Assembly (NCBI RefSeq): GCF_958979055.1 | Contig: NC_084888.1 | Coordinates: 33,909,804 to 33,973,803 of the forward strand | Reading direction: 5' to 3' | Source: Alnus glutinosa | Taxonomy: Eukaryota; Streptophyta; Magnoliopsida; Fagales; Betulaceae | DNA: 64,000 nucleotides | Part shown: one piece after another, positions 11,590-23,379 of the stretch | How the letters are laid out: every line of letters starts with the position of its first letter | Position numbering within the stretch: position 1 is the first letter of the stretch | Program-made: the position numbers and the translations under genes | Notes under the pieces: model-generated | What the model was told of the DNA's origin: nothing | Database searches by the model: none | What the model saw: the letters and a program-made list of their open reading frames with translations, nothing else

Positions 11590-14095
11590 CAATATAAATC
11601 ATACCTACAGATGCACTACTAACAGACAACGTACTACCTACGTGTGCAGGTGAAGACTGAGCACCAAGACATGGTTGTGATACTTCCATGGAGGACATGA
11701 AGACCTCGAACTGTCGCATGCGCTGCTCCATGGCGTCGAATTGTTGCATGCGCTGCTCCAACGCGTCATTCCTCTCTCGCTCAGCCCGTAACTCCGCTTG
11801 GATTTCTTCCATCTTCAGGGCGTGTTCGGCCCAATCCCGAGACGTGCCCTCAGATGGTCTCCCCTGTGAGCGAGGCCTGTATGAGAAACATGTCCCCCGA
11901 ACAGGTGTAACGTTCGGCCCAACCTGCCGAACCCTCCCTGCGTACTCAGGCCTCCTAACCGCCTGTTCGTACGCGTCGTTCGGTGCCCAACGCACCGTGT
12001 CTGCTGAGACGCTCTGCGTGGCGGCTGGATCACTGGATAAACTTTGCGTCATCCTCTCCTGTACGTCGTCAACATGAAAAACTCATATACTGAATAATGA
12101 CATATCACACATAATTTAGAAATATTAGTAAATTATATCAGTAGCATACGCATAGGACCCGTGTACGTTCATTCAAGTAAGTGCCGTCATTCCTTGTGTG
12201 GGTCTTCACGAACGACGCGGCGCGAGTGGGGGGCGTGCCAGATGTACATGTTTGTGAAATATATAACAAACAGAGAGCGAGAAAATAGTGTAAAGAAAAA
12301 GAAAAACAATTAGCAACAAATATTAAAAACATAAACATATATTTTTTCATACCTCCTCGTGATTAAATCTGGCATAACTTTTGGATCCCGTACAATGGGG
12401 AAGGTCATTCGGCTCCCGCAGCCTCTTCATCCGTTCAGAGGTCGCCTACGCATTGAACATGAAAGTAAAAATTTAAGCATTGACACACTTAAAGTAGTAA
12501 TAAAATTAAATGAACTGTTATTAAAAAACCACAACATTTTTTTGTCATACAATTAAAGACCTACATACCCTTTTATGCTCAATGCACCAATCGCTCAGCA
12601 GGAACTCTACATCTGCTGCGTAATACTTCGCAAAAAAATTGTCCGGCACTCTCGCACGGATAATCTCGGGCGTGTCACCGTCTCGAATATCTAGCTTGGT
12701 TTTGAACCTCGACTTCCACGAGCGGTGCTTACGGCCAATATCATTCCACGCTTCCTGTTGTGCCCTACGCTTGTCTATTGATACAGGTAGATAGAACTCC
12801 TCCTACACATTCAATTTAAGCATTATAGGTTTAAAAATTTCAAGAAAAACTTAATCTTAAGTTTAATTCAAATAAATAAATAAATTAGATTCATAAACAT
12901 ACCATCAGCGTGTCCCATATAGCCTGTTTAATCTGTTTATCTACCTTCGTCCATTCGTCCCGCATATGAATGTAGGACCCACTCCTGATAAGCATGCCCT
13001 CAGCCCGCTTAAAACGATTGTAGGCTCGTCCTACAGGTTGTAGAGCAGCATTGTACTGCAACACAACCTTCTTCCCCCTCGGGAGCACCCAGTTTCTCTC
13101 TGGGTCCCTAATCACCTCATAATATACGGTTCCATCTGGGTTGTACCCTAATGAAAAAAATATACAACATTTAATTGGTTAACACTAAAAAACATAATTA
13201 TATCAACAAATTGTAAATTCAATTTATTTTTCTTTCAAACTTAATATTTATTTTTGGTAACATAATATGAGTTTTAAGGATGTCTAAATATGTATTTACC
13301 CATCAACCGAATCTAGTCAATCTGTATGTGCTGGGTCGCTGGGTTGCCTGCGACCTCCTCGCCAACCCCTCCCGCTGGTGAAGGCTGCTGATCATCATCT
13401 GAAAGCATATCCTGGGGGCTATCAGGGGTCAACTGATCGGTACCCAACATCGCAACGTCCCCCTCATGGAGAATCTAGCTCCCTCCCAGATCTGACATCT
13501 GACTCTCACCGGAAAGTGGTACCTGGCTCTCTCCAGATATCGGCCCCTGGCTCTCCCCAGATAAAGGCACCTGGCTCTCTCCAAGCCCCAGGCCCTGACT
13601 CGCTGCCGATGCCGGCCTCTGTCTCAACCCTATAATCTGGCCCTGCATCGCTGCCTGTGCTGGCATCTGTCCCAACCCCACAGCCGGCATCTGCATCTCC
13701 CCAGTCTGTGGCAGAGGAAACCTATCATCCTGTGTCTCACTATCAGATCCACATGGCATAGGTCCAGTATATGTATACGGAAAGTACGGCGCATAACCAT
13801 GTGGCCCCATCCCCTCTCGCACCCACCATCGAGCCACGTTACCTGATGGGGTGAACCCTATCTGAGATAATGTCGGCATCTCCGAATATGGAGAACTGGA
13901 ACATCCAGTTGTGCTGGTCTGCCCGTGATCTGACGTAGGCACGGCCACCGTACCCGGCAACAATGGTCTATAAGCGGCATCTGGGTGGTGTGGCCACGGT
14001 GCAGTATATAATGCGGTCGAATCTGTGGGCGTGGTCATGGGGGGCACGAGTGGGTGGGGTGCCCGATATGCATAAGGAGGGGGTCTCTAGTCCAT
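11590..14095 (-). pseudogene. CACTA second gene: Transposase_24 (Ptta/En/Spm)-like protein
   Basis: On the minus strand, exon-like blocks read in order. About 14090-13475 is a Pro/Ser/Gln-rich N-terminus with repeats such as [12 protein letters not shown]. About 13115-12900 has [20 protein letters not shown], then GRAYNRFKR and [19 protein letters not shown]. About 12800-12590 has [19 protein letters not shown] and an [12 protein letters not shown] motif. About 12440-12355 has [20 protein letters not shown]. About 12250-12140 has [18 protein letters not shown]. About 12065-11590 has a coiled-coil tail rich in RMQQF. The [11 protein letters not shown] and [14 protein letters not shown] motifs are typical of this family. 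Introns are inferred from the gaps, and intactness was not established. Confidence 0.75.
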
Positions 14096-14299
14096 CGATA
14101 GCTGCGAACAAATGTAGACAAATTAATTAAAATTTGTATTTTATATATTATTAATGAATATGCAAATTATACAATGAAATTTATGCAAATAAAAAAAAGT
14201 GTATTGAGTTCAAGTGAATTGTATCAACAATAAATATATCAATCATTGTATCACGAGAGCTTCAATCGGATCAATGCCGGGCCTATCGTACTCGAATTC

Positions 14300-16054
14300 A
14301 TCATTCGTATCGGGTGGCTAGTACGAGCGCTACGCACTCATGATAGGTTGTACCTACCTCATTACTCCCTTCCCCCTGCCCAACGTCGTACACGTTGCGC
14401 GATTTGGTCCTAACCGCACAAACCCAATTTGGGTTCCTTCCATCTTCGACGTAGAATACTTGATCTACCTGAGATGTAAGCACTTACGGCTCGTCCTTCA
14501 TCAGTTCTCCCCTGTGGACGAGGTGATTGAATTTGACAAACACTAGGCCATACTCGTCTATTCTGAATCCTCTGTCCATCGTGGGGTCTGCCCAATTGCA
14601 CTTAAATAGGACGTACGTAGTCCTGTCATAGTACTCGATCTCAACTATATCGGTTAACTGCTCATAGTACGTTTCGCCTTCAACGGTTGGAACACATACG
14701 CCGCTGTTCTGAGTCCTCCTTCCCACATCATGGGCAAGCGTGCGGAACAATTTCCCATTTACCACGTACCTGTTGTACTTGATTGCTGTCTCCTTTAGCC
14801 CTCTACAACGCATAACCAATTTGTGGCCCAATTCCTCCCTACGTTGGTCGTCCAGGCCATCGACCTATGCTATAATTTAAATTATTAAAGATCACATTGG
14901 TTAATTACACTGAACACGCATAAATTTTGTCAATTTCAAAATTACCACTATTTCCTTACATATGCACGGTACCATTCGCAGAACTGCTCATGATGTTGTG
15001 CTTCAATAAGAGCCTCCGTAATGCGACCCCTAGTGCATGATCGCCTAAGCGCGTCTTTGTGTATCCTACATTCAGCGTATACAATTATGTAATAATTGTT
15101 ATTAATAATTTTATTCGAATTCTGTTAAATATATAAACACTACTTACATCCGCAAATTGTGAAACTCTTCTGAGTTGAACACAATATAACGATGAATCTG
15201 GTGCATTGTCAACTGGTTCAGGGTAACTCGCGGGCCTGCCCCCTTGGATCCATCAGGATTTCTCTAAGGTCTGTTGTGGAATGTTGGTGCGTTATCCAGA
15301 TACCTTGAACAGAACGATACCAGCTTGGTCGCTATGTACCCCTCTGCAATGCACCCCTCAGGAGCCGCTTTATTGCGCACAGTATACTTGAAACTCCCAA
15401 GACTCCTGGTGTACACACATACACGACATTTTCTTTGTCGTCAATTAGGGAACCAATTAAATCAAAATATATATGTATATATTACGCGAAATTTTACCTC
15501 TCTGCCGGGTACATCCACCTATACTGCACGGGTCCGCCGAGTCTACACTCGCGCACAAGATGCACGACCAAGTGGACCATGCTGGTAAAAAACCTTGGAG
15601 GAAATACCTGTTCTAGCTTGCACAAAGTGATACAGACGTCACCCTGCAGTCGGTCCATCTCTTCTTGTGATAGCTTGGTTGAGCATATGCCTCTAAAAAA
15701 TACAGAAATCTCTACAAGAGGTCTAACAACTTTATCTGGCAATGACTGACGCAATGCAATTGGGAGAAGCTGTTGCATCAGTATGTGGCTATCATGACTC
15801 TTCAACCCGAAAATTGTACGGTCCTTGAGCCGAACACATCGTGAAATGTTCAAGGCGTATCCATCCAGGACCTTCACATTTCGAAGAACCTTCAGAAAAT
15901 TTTCTTTGTCCTCCCTAGACATCGTGTGACAGGCAGCGGGAATATACGTCTTACCATTTGCAGCTGTGAACGGATGCAAATTAGGTCTCAACCCCATTTC
16001 TTGCAAGTCTAGCCGAGCTGCCAGGTTGTCCTTTGTTTTCCCTTTAATATCCAA
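14300..16054 (-). pseudogene. CACTA transposase (TNP2 type), C-terminal part: DUF4218 then DUF4216
   Basis: Minus-strand blocks. 16054-15494 has LKSHDSHILMQQLLPIALRQ, FFRGICSTKLSQEEMDRLQ, FPPRFFTSMVHLVVHLVREC and LGGPVQYRWMYP, the DUF4218 signature. About 15415-15150 has SFKYTVRNKAAPEGCIAEGY and FCSRYLDN. About 15070-14990 has RITEALIEAQHHEQFCEWYR. 14870-14300 is DUF4216, with YYDRTTYVLFKCNWADP and a YVEDGRNPNW-type segment. One in-frame stop interrupts the second block (HNRP, stop, RNPDG, near 15265). Upstream of 16054 the frame runs into a GA microsatellite, so the catalytic domain is lost. Confidence 0.85.
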
Positions 16055-16065
16055 AATAGTGCCAC

Positions 16066-16068
16066 AGA

Positions 16069-16109
<41 letters not shown>
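16066..16109. repeat. (GA)n microsatellite truncating the CACTA transposase
   Basis: A pure GA run sits exactly where the transposase frame ends. It marks the breakpoint between coding sequence and the repetitive right part of the element. Confidence 0.9.
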
Positions 16110-16112
<3 letters not shown>

Positions 16113-16249
16113 ACTGAGAGAGAGAAAAATCAGAAATGGGTAGCTTTCCTCTGGAAGCTACTCATTTCAGAAATATATATATATATATATAATTTAACCA
16201 TCAGAACAAAAATACAAACCCATGCAGCCCTAAATGTATGTACCGTACA

Positions 16250-17175
16250 TATAGCTAAACCCTAAGCACTAAAACTAAACCGTAAACTATAAATTAAAAC
16301 TAAACCCTAACCTTAAGATTAAACTCTAACACTAAGTATATATACTATATTAGACCCTAAATAAAAACTAAAACCTAACCATAAAATGAAACTCTAACCC
16401 TAAGTGCATATACTATATATAGCTATAAACCATAATCCTAAGGGTGAGTACTATATATAGTCATAAACCCTAACCCTAACCCTAACCCTAAAAGTATATA
16501 CTATATATATATATAACTATAAACCATAACCCTAAGTGTATGTTCTATATATATAGCTATAAATCATAATCCTAAGTATATGTACTATATATATCGGAAC
16601 AATCTAATTATCATCAATCTATGATTTAACGTATATATTTAAAAGTGTACAATAATGACACGTGAAAAATATATTGACATTATTATTCATAAAATGTAAA
16701 ATCAATTAAATTATAACCCATAGCCCTAAGTATATATATTATATATACCTATAAACCCTAAAACCCTAACCCTAAGTGTATATACTATATATAGCGATAA
16801 ACCCTAACCTTAAGTATATATATATTATATATAGCTATAAACCCTAACCATAAGTGTATATACTGTAGTGTTTGTACACTATATATATCGATAAACCCTA
16901 ACCCTAAGTATATATACTATATATAACTATAAATCCTAACCCTAAGTGTATATACTATATATAACCATAAACCCTAACCCTAAGTGTATGTACTATATAT
17001 ATAGCTATAAACCCTAACCCTAAGTATATATACTATATATAGCTATAAATCATAATCCTAAGTGTATCTACTATATATAGCCATAAACCTTAACCCTAAG
17101 TGTATGTACTATATATATAGCTATAAACCTAATTAAGTGTATATACTATATATAGCTATAAACCCTAAGTGTAAA
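16250..17175. repeat. Degenerate tandem repeat built on the telomere-type motif CCCTAA
   Basis: Units of about 40-50 bp alternate 'aaaccctaaccctaag' with 'tgtatatactatatatagc' and run for about 0.9 kb. A short pure run of four to five CCCTAA units lies at about 16465-16492. The unit is mostly not telomere repeat, so this is a minisatellite inside the element rather than a telomere scar. Confidence 0.85.
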
Positions 17176-17569
17176 TATTATATATAGTTCCTAAACCGTT
17201 TACATGCATGCATATCTATATATATAGTATTAATTATAGGTTTTTTTAACTTTGTTATGTTTTAAATTTTTTTTTTTGTTTCTAAACGTAGATGGTGTAC
17301 AAAACTAAATCCTAATTTGAACTATTTGGTTTAATTATATATATATATATATAGCACCAAATTTGGTTTAATTACGCATATAGTACAATATGTAAATTAG
17401 GTTAGGGTTTACGTACTTATCAGTATACCATATATATATATAAATAAGGAACCTAAAAAACATAAACTTCAAGTATAGAATTTATATATAGCATATAGCT
17501 TTAAAACCTAACCTTATGTGTATATGCTATGTACACCATAATTTCACAAATTTATATAGTTAATAAGAT

Positions 17570-17574
17570 AAGGT

Positions 17575-17622
<48 letters not shown>
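17570..17622. repeat. Poly-T run
   Basis: About 45 consecutive T, within the right arm of the CACTA element. Confidence 0.9.
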
Positions 17623-17625
<3 letters not shown>

Positions 17626-17679
17626 TGAACACAAAACAATTTTTTTTTTCTTAATATATATTTGGAAAAAAATAACAGT

Positions 17680-17962
17680 TTGACACGTGTAATAATACAT
17701 GTGTCCAATTGGACACGTGTATTATTACATGCGTCTATCTGGACACGTGTATTAATACATGTGTCTAGATTATTGGACACGTGTATTATTACATGCGTCT
17801 ATCTGGACACGTGTATTAATACATGTGTCTAGATAGACACGTGTATTAAATACACGTGTCCAAGTGGGGTGTTTATACAACTAGTCACGATGTCAAAAAG
17901 ACATGTGGCTAATTGGACGCGTGTCTACAGTAACCGGTACTGTAGACACGCGTCCAATTGTA
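17680..17962. repeat. CACTA subterminal repeats with CACGTG cores and terminal hairpin
   Basis: Seven CACGTG cores lie in 17680-17860 within units like ggacacgtgtattaatacat, in both orientations. They are followed at about 17911-17960 by a near-perfect inverted repeat: aattggacgcgtgtctacag against its complement around a short loop. Subterminal repeats in CACTA elements are the binding sites of their DNA-binding protein. The same design recurs in the small element at 28537. Confidence 0.8.
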
Positions 17963-18804
17963 ATGTTTTTTGTTGTGAGAGTTGTGAGCATATTTTCTTC
18001 AACTGCAGTTTTAGCAGACGTATTTGGCGCCGGGTTATGGAGGGATGCTTGGTTTGGGATCCTCCTATTGATTGGAACCTGCTTCTTCTTTGGTGTAATA
18101 ACCATTTGAAGGGTAGGAGTTTATTTGCCATTGTTTCTAAACTCTGTCTTGGAGCTTCGGTCTAGCACTTGTGGAGGAAGCGTAATGCGTTGCTTCATGG
18201 AAATTTGCTGCATACTGAGGAGTCTTTAGTGCTTCAAGTGAATAGAGATGAGAGATCGAGACTTTTAGCTCGATGTTCACCAAAGTTGATTTGCAAGAAT
18301 TAATCCTCAACTTGCTGAGATTTGGAGTCTGCAGCATCTGCTAAAGGGTTGATGGTTTTTGGATGTTAACTGCTTAAAGGCTTTTGTTCTTGTGGCCTTT
18401 TTTCAGCTTTGCTGGGGTTTTTTTTGCCTTCTGTAGTTGCTTTGTTGTCATGTTTGTGGTTGTTGGTTCAGCTTTTGCTGGTTGTTGTTGATTGGCTGAG
18501 TCTGATCTTTGTTTGCTAGCTGCTATCTTAGTTAGCAGCTTGCTTTCAGTTCTCTGGAGTGTTTGTAGACTATTAAGTTTGGGCTTTATAAAGCATTTAT
18601 TCATCAAAATAAAATAAAATAAAATAGTCAAATAGATATCGTGTATTTTGATGAAAATAGACACAGTACAATGAGGCTCATAGGCATTCGAATGAGAGGA
18701 ATCACCACATGTCAATAATGATAGCCCACGAGAAAGAAATGGACGGTCAAGATTGGTATAGAGAGTTGTGCAAATTAAATAACATATCTCTTCCATATTT
18801 ACCT

Positions 18805-19142
18805 TTTTTCAATACATCAATTTGGAAACAATATTTGCGCACAAACTCCAATTGGCTTTTAAATTGGTTCAAATAGTTGTTATTACTAATCATAAATCTG
18901 TCATTAACTTTTGGCCAAAACAGAAAGGATTTTCCATTGAGAAAATCAACAGTCCCATTGCAGCAAATGTTTATTTGACTGTTCCAACTCCCCAAGGTTC
19001 ATGAATCGCCAAGGGTAGCAAAAGAAGACACTTCCAAGAGTGAATTCCATATATCCCCAAAGACTATAAAAAGGGCATCTGCCAAAGCCAATAGAGGGCA
19101 CTTATTAATTACTGCACTGAATCCCTTCGTACGTTTATAATC
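18805..19142 (+). promoter_or_regulatory. DUF674 upstream module of copy B
   Basis: One copy of the module is present (caaactccaattggctttta ... aaaatcaacagtcccattgc), then 'cttccaagagtgaattcc' and a TATA box, TATAAAAA at 19065-19072, 78 bp before the ATG. 'aatagagggcactta' precedes the start, as in copies C and E. Confidence 0.65.
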
Positions 19143-20874
19143 ATGGCTGCAACAAAGGTGAGCCTCAAGCTTTTCATTGACAAAAAGAGACAACGGGTTC
19201 TCTATGCTGAAGCAGACAAGGATTTTGTTGATTTCTTATTTAGCATTTTCACTCTGCCTCTTGGAGTTGTCACTAGGCTTCTGAAAGAAGGAGGCGGCAT
19301 GGTAGGCAGCTGGCAAAGCCTCTACCAGAGCATTGAAAATCTTAGTGTAACTCACATCAATCGAGACAAAAGCAAATTCTTCCTGTTAGAACCCAAAGTA
19401 TTCATGCCTGGTGCTAAAGTCCCACTCCTATTGCCAAACATTGGCTCAACATTCCTTCAATTGTATAGCTGTACACAGCATTCTTCCAACGTTAAGTTTT
19501 GCAGTTTCGTGGCTATCGACGATAGTGCAATTTGTCCTACGTGCCTCTGTAAGATGGACCAGAACGTAAAAGTCTTCGATCCACTATGTGAATTCATGGA
19601 ATTTTGCACTAGTGCGGGAGGTTACGTGAAATGGAAGGCTACATACATGGTGATGGATGATCTGGAGGTGAAGGTCTTGTCCACCAGCTCTTTTTTCACT
19701 CTACTTAAGGAGTTTGATGTCGAGGGAATAGGGGCTATTGAGGAGAAAGTGGTCGATTTGGGCATGGATGAGGTATTCCACTCATCCCTTGATTTCTGCA
19801 TGTGTATTAAAATAATTACCAAATGCTTGTTTTTCTGCCAGTTGTTTATTAATTTTGGTAAACACTGAACAACTAAACTCGTTAAATTAAGCATACGGAT
19901 ATGGGACTACGATTTTCTATAATTTCTTTGAAATTGTAGATTATTAAATTATGTGAATTCAATTCAAGTTGTTTTTTACATTAAACGACAAGAAAAATTA
20001 TACCTATTTACATCACGGGTAGTTAGTATAAAAATAGCTAGCTTGCCCGTGTGCGATTATATATGGGTGATTTTGTCCGTCCTAGATGGGTGGGCTGCTA
20101 GTGAAATCTAACTTCCGCATAGTTTGGATATAGAATAATGGTATTAATTGTCTTCTAGTGTGGTTTATATGTACCCTTCATTTTCATACACTTTGGAATA
20201 TTCAATATTTATTTAGGCACGTGGATCTATATGGACCCTTTCACAATTTTCTCTACAAATTGTTATCAATTTGAACAGCAAATTGTTGAATATCTCAATC
20301 AAATATTTTACGGCTCTTTTTTTTTTTTTTTTTAAAAATGAGTAAGTTGTGGGGGAACTTACAAATAGCCAATCCATCCACCAAGTCCATGATGGAACTC
20401 CTAGATCAATGTTTCAATTCGTGGATATTTGCTGCCCGACTACCCACAAGAAAGCATAAGCTATTATTAATTTATTATTATGGAGCGCCTAACATTTAAT
20501 TAAACAAAAAAGAATTAGAAAAAGAGGCCGGATACTGATATTAAATATTTGGAAAACGAAAGTAGTGAATATGGAATACATCGTAATTGATGTCAGACTT
20601 TGTCGTTTTTCTGTTCTTCATTTGCAGTTACTCGCTGTTTAATTCTGCATGCTTGTGCTTTCTAGAAAAAATAAAATAAAAAGAGATCGATGAAAATACT
20701 GCATATATTATGGCAGCGCCACTAGTATGATTACATACTATAATTATTCTTCTTCTTGCTGTGGTTTGTTGCTAGGGTGTGAAATTGTTGAAGGCTTCTT
20801 TTCAATCAGAGACTGTTTTGACTGACGTCTTCCTTCCGGCAGAGATCATTAAAACTGAGGAGCCGGCCAATTAA
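19143..20874 (+). CDS. DUF674 family protein, copy B
   Basis: The CDS is join(19143..19772,20776..20874), 242 residues, with a 1003-bp phase-0 intron (GATGAG|GTATTC ... GCTAG|GGTGTG). It has the same fold landmarks as copy A. Cysteines 110, 120, 131 and 134 form C-x9-C-x10-C-x2-C. The second half has TYMVMDDLEVKVLSTSSFFT, and exon 2 has GVKLLKASFQSETVLTDVFL-type sequence with LLK changed to LLKAS by TTG codons. The C-terminus ends EEPAN-stop. All key positions are present and no lesion is seen. The insertion of 7.6 kb of transposons lies upstream of its promoter module and does not break it. Confidence 0.88.
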
Positions 20875-20879
20875 TAATG

Positions 20880-22085
20880 ATGGATATGTTGAAAGATGAT
20901 TCATTTTTGTTGCGGAGGAATCATGCATGAGATTAATTATAGCAATTAATGTTAAAAATTGGTGTGCTTTATTTCAATATTTCTAGGTGTACTGTGCAAG
21001 AGCAATTTGGTGTTCCCTTTATATATATCTGGTGCGTGGCAATTATATGGCTTTTTTTTTTCTTTTTTTTAGAACAAATAGCATGTGCTATTATAACAAC
21101 TAGATGCCCAAAGGCTACAACGAGAAATGAGGGACATACCCCCCATACTCTTAAATTAGATGGATCTGACTTAAAAAAATAATTACATATGTAGAATCTC
21201 AAATTTTACTAAAATTACAATCAGCCCCCTAACAAATAAAATTCTAGTAAAACCTGAGCCACACATAGACAATTGTACATAGAAACAAGAGAATACACAA
21301 ACACATCTAGCAGAAAATTCAATCCAAAACGTCGGAGGAGAACACTATCTTCGCCGGAGACCAGCGCGTGTACAGCATGCGCCTCCCCTGAAACCGCCAG
21401 CCATCAGATCAGCCCCCCAATGCCCGGCCACCGCCATTATTCTTTATCAAATTACCAAGTTAACTTCTGTTAAATGTAAACTGATATTTTTCTACTTGGT
21501 AAAATTCGATTGGGCTGAGACAAACTGATGGAACCCATAACTAATTAATAACAGAAATATTGAAATCCTTTCAATTGGCCGGGGCTGGAGAAAAACCATA
21601 AAAGCATGTTATTCTATTGTTGTATGCATATGGCAATGGGACTCTATCACAAACTTGTACTCGTGAAGTTAATTCATAAAAAAAAAAAAAAACAAAAAAA
21701 AACAAAAAGTTTCCACATGAGAGAGAGAAAGAGAGAGATGTCTCAAAAATTCAAGGGGATCGAGACCTTAGATCAATGATCACTATGTACTTTTTAAAAA
21801 TAATGTTCCGTCAATGGTGCAGTGAATCGGAAAAGGACTAAATTTTTTTAGAAATATAATACACATACATTTTTGTACATCCCATAACTAAATGCTAAAA
21901 GAAAAGAGAAATTTGGGAATAAATAAATAAAATAGTTAAATAGATATGTATTTAACGATTAGCCGTTATTCGGTAGTGAACCATATATTGAGTAGCCGTC
22001 ACTTGCCTCTTCACAGAACTTTCTTCTTCAACTCGATTTTCTTCCTTAACATGGTCCACCGCATTTCCATATTCGCCTTTAATCA
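20880..22085. other. Intergenic DNA between copies B and C
   Basis: There are only short ORFs, A-rich runs and a GA-rich stretch near 21720. The segment at 21895-21945 is the unfilled counterpart of the LINE target at 10940-10995 / 18605-18640. I see no gene. Confidence 0.5.
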
Positions 22086-22145
22086 ATACATTAATTCCGA
22101 AACAATTGCATGCGCACAAACTCCAAATGGCTTTTAAACAATGTG

Positions 22146-22925
22146 AATTTTATACTAATGACTACAAAATTCATTTCTTAAACAATTCGATAAGAAATAC
22201 ACAAAAAAAAAAATTATTATTATTTGATATATCAAATTGTTACTACAAAAGACTACAGGGCTTTTATACTGGGCGCTTTATTGTGTGTTCTTTAGAACTT
22301 TAAGGAAAAAAAATAAAGTAATTACAATTATCGGACTAAAGAAAAAGCTTAATTAAAACCAATAAAGTAATTATAGTTAGCAAAAAATTTTTAAAAAAAG
22401 GAGTTATTTATAGGTTTAGAAAAATAGAAAATCCAAAATTCAGATAATAGAAGACGAGATCATTAATTGTATTATAAAGTATAGAGGAATTATTATTGTA
22501 CAACCTCGCGTAGACACTTCCGTCCAAATTTGCTTACGTGTTAGTTTATTTTTATTTACTTTCTTTTTTTTTAAAAAAAATGACCTAGCATTTTATTCCA
22601 TAGTGGTTTTATCGTTTTTTGAAAAAAAAAAAAAAAAAACTGCAATATGGGTAAAATTGGATGAGAGTTGTGCCTACGGTTGTACACCAATCATTTTTCT
22701 AAAATATAAAAAAAATTCTATCAAAAAAAACTTTTATTTTTATTTTTATTGAAGTTATAATGTTATTATTACTCAATAAGAGAAATAGAGCATATTGCTC
22801 AACCAAAACAATTTGATATATCAAATAATAAACCTTTTTTTTTTTTTATTTTTTTTTTGTGTGTGTATTTCTTATCGAATTGTTTAAGAAATGAGTTTTG
22901 TAGTCATTAGTAATTTAGTATAAAT
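22146..22925. mobile_element. Inverted-repeat element splitting the promoter module of copy C
   Basis: The left arm 22146-22242 ('actaatgactacaaaattc', 'cttaaacaattcgataag', 'gatatatcaaattgtt') is repeated inverted at 22807-22925. The interior is A/T-rich with no coding capacity. The element, or a larger insertion up to about 23130, lies between two halves of the conserved DUF674 upstream module (the first half ends near 22138, the second begins near 23138). No target duplication was identified. Confidence 0.65.
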
Positions 22926-23129
22926 GCGCTGTAGTCTTTTGTAGTCATTAATTATTTAAGAAATGAGTTTTGTCGTGTTGTGGTTCAAAAGAGACTAGTA
23001 TGTAACTAATCGGATTTAATAAAAGGATTCCGATTGCCAGTATAAGGCGCTATCGTCTAAAACGGTGTAGTTTTAAACTACAGCAAGCATGCGGTAGTGT
23101 AAATCAAAACTACCGCATGCAAGCCGAAT

Positions 23130-23379
23130 CCCTCGATCATAAACCTCTCATTAATTTGTGACCAAAACTGAAAGGATTTTCCATTGAGAAAATCAACAGT
23201 CCCATTGGAGCAAATGTTTAATTATTTGACTGTTCCAAACTTCCAACTCCCCAAGGTTCATGAATCGTGACTGCCAATGCAAAGGGCAGCAAAACAAGGC
23301 ACTTCCAAGAGTGAATTCCATATAGCCTAAACACTTTAAAAATGGTAGCAGCCAAGCTAATAGAGGGCACTTACCTAAA
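23130..23379 (+). promoter_or_regulatory. DUF674 upstream module of copy C, 3' half
   Basis: Runs from 'cataaacctctcattaatt' to the ATG, with 'aaaatcaacagtcccattg' and 'cttccaagagtgaattcc'. At the TATA position copy C reads TTTAAAAA (from 23335) where B and E read TATAAAAA. The upstream half is displaced by about 1 kb of inserted DNA, so expression may differ from its sisters. Confidence 0.65.

Larger units (their letters stand above)
11100..17970 (-). mobile_element. CACTA (En/Spm) transposon, defective
   Basis: Two minus-strand genes in the order usual for plant CACTA elements are followed by a terminal zone of subterminal repeats. The right terminus is near 17970: read on the minus strand it is 'acaacaaaaaacattac', close to the family's CACTACAA start but with the outer bases changed. 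I could not identify the left terminus (somewhere in 11095-11330) or a 3-bp target duplication. The transposase is missing its N-terminal and catalytic part, so the element is not autonomous. Confidence 0.75.
10995..18610 (+). mobile_element. LINE (5'-truncated) interrupted by a CACTA element
   Basis: The LINE is in two pieces. At 10994-11095 the frame encodes HAFFLWLVFRNVLITKERMC and then CMSC. At about 17971-18330 it resumes with CCESCEHIFFNCSFSRRIW and a weak RNase-H-like tail. Joined, they match the zinc-binding region (zf-RVT) after a plant LINE reverse transcriptase, as in the LINE at 54344-55475. The 3' end is 'gggctttataaagc', then a (TAAAA)n tail near 18605-18625. The paralogous region at 21895-21945 is the uninterrupted target, so the whole 7.6 kb is an insertion upstream of copy B. 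The reverse transcriptase domain itself is absent. Confidence 0.78.

Noticed and set aside
16465-16492. Interstitial telomere from chromosome fusion
   Set aside because: Only four to five pure units, embedded in a longer degenerate minisatellite within a transposon.
17680-17870. CRISPR-like repeat array
   Set aside because: Eukaryotic context, repeats in both orientations and no unique spacers of constant length. They are CACTA subterminal repeats.
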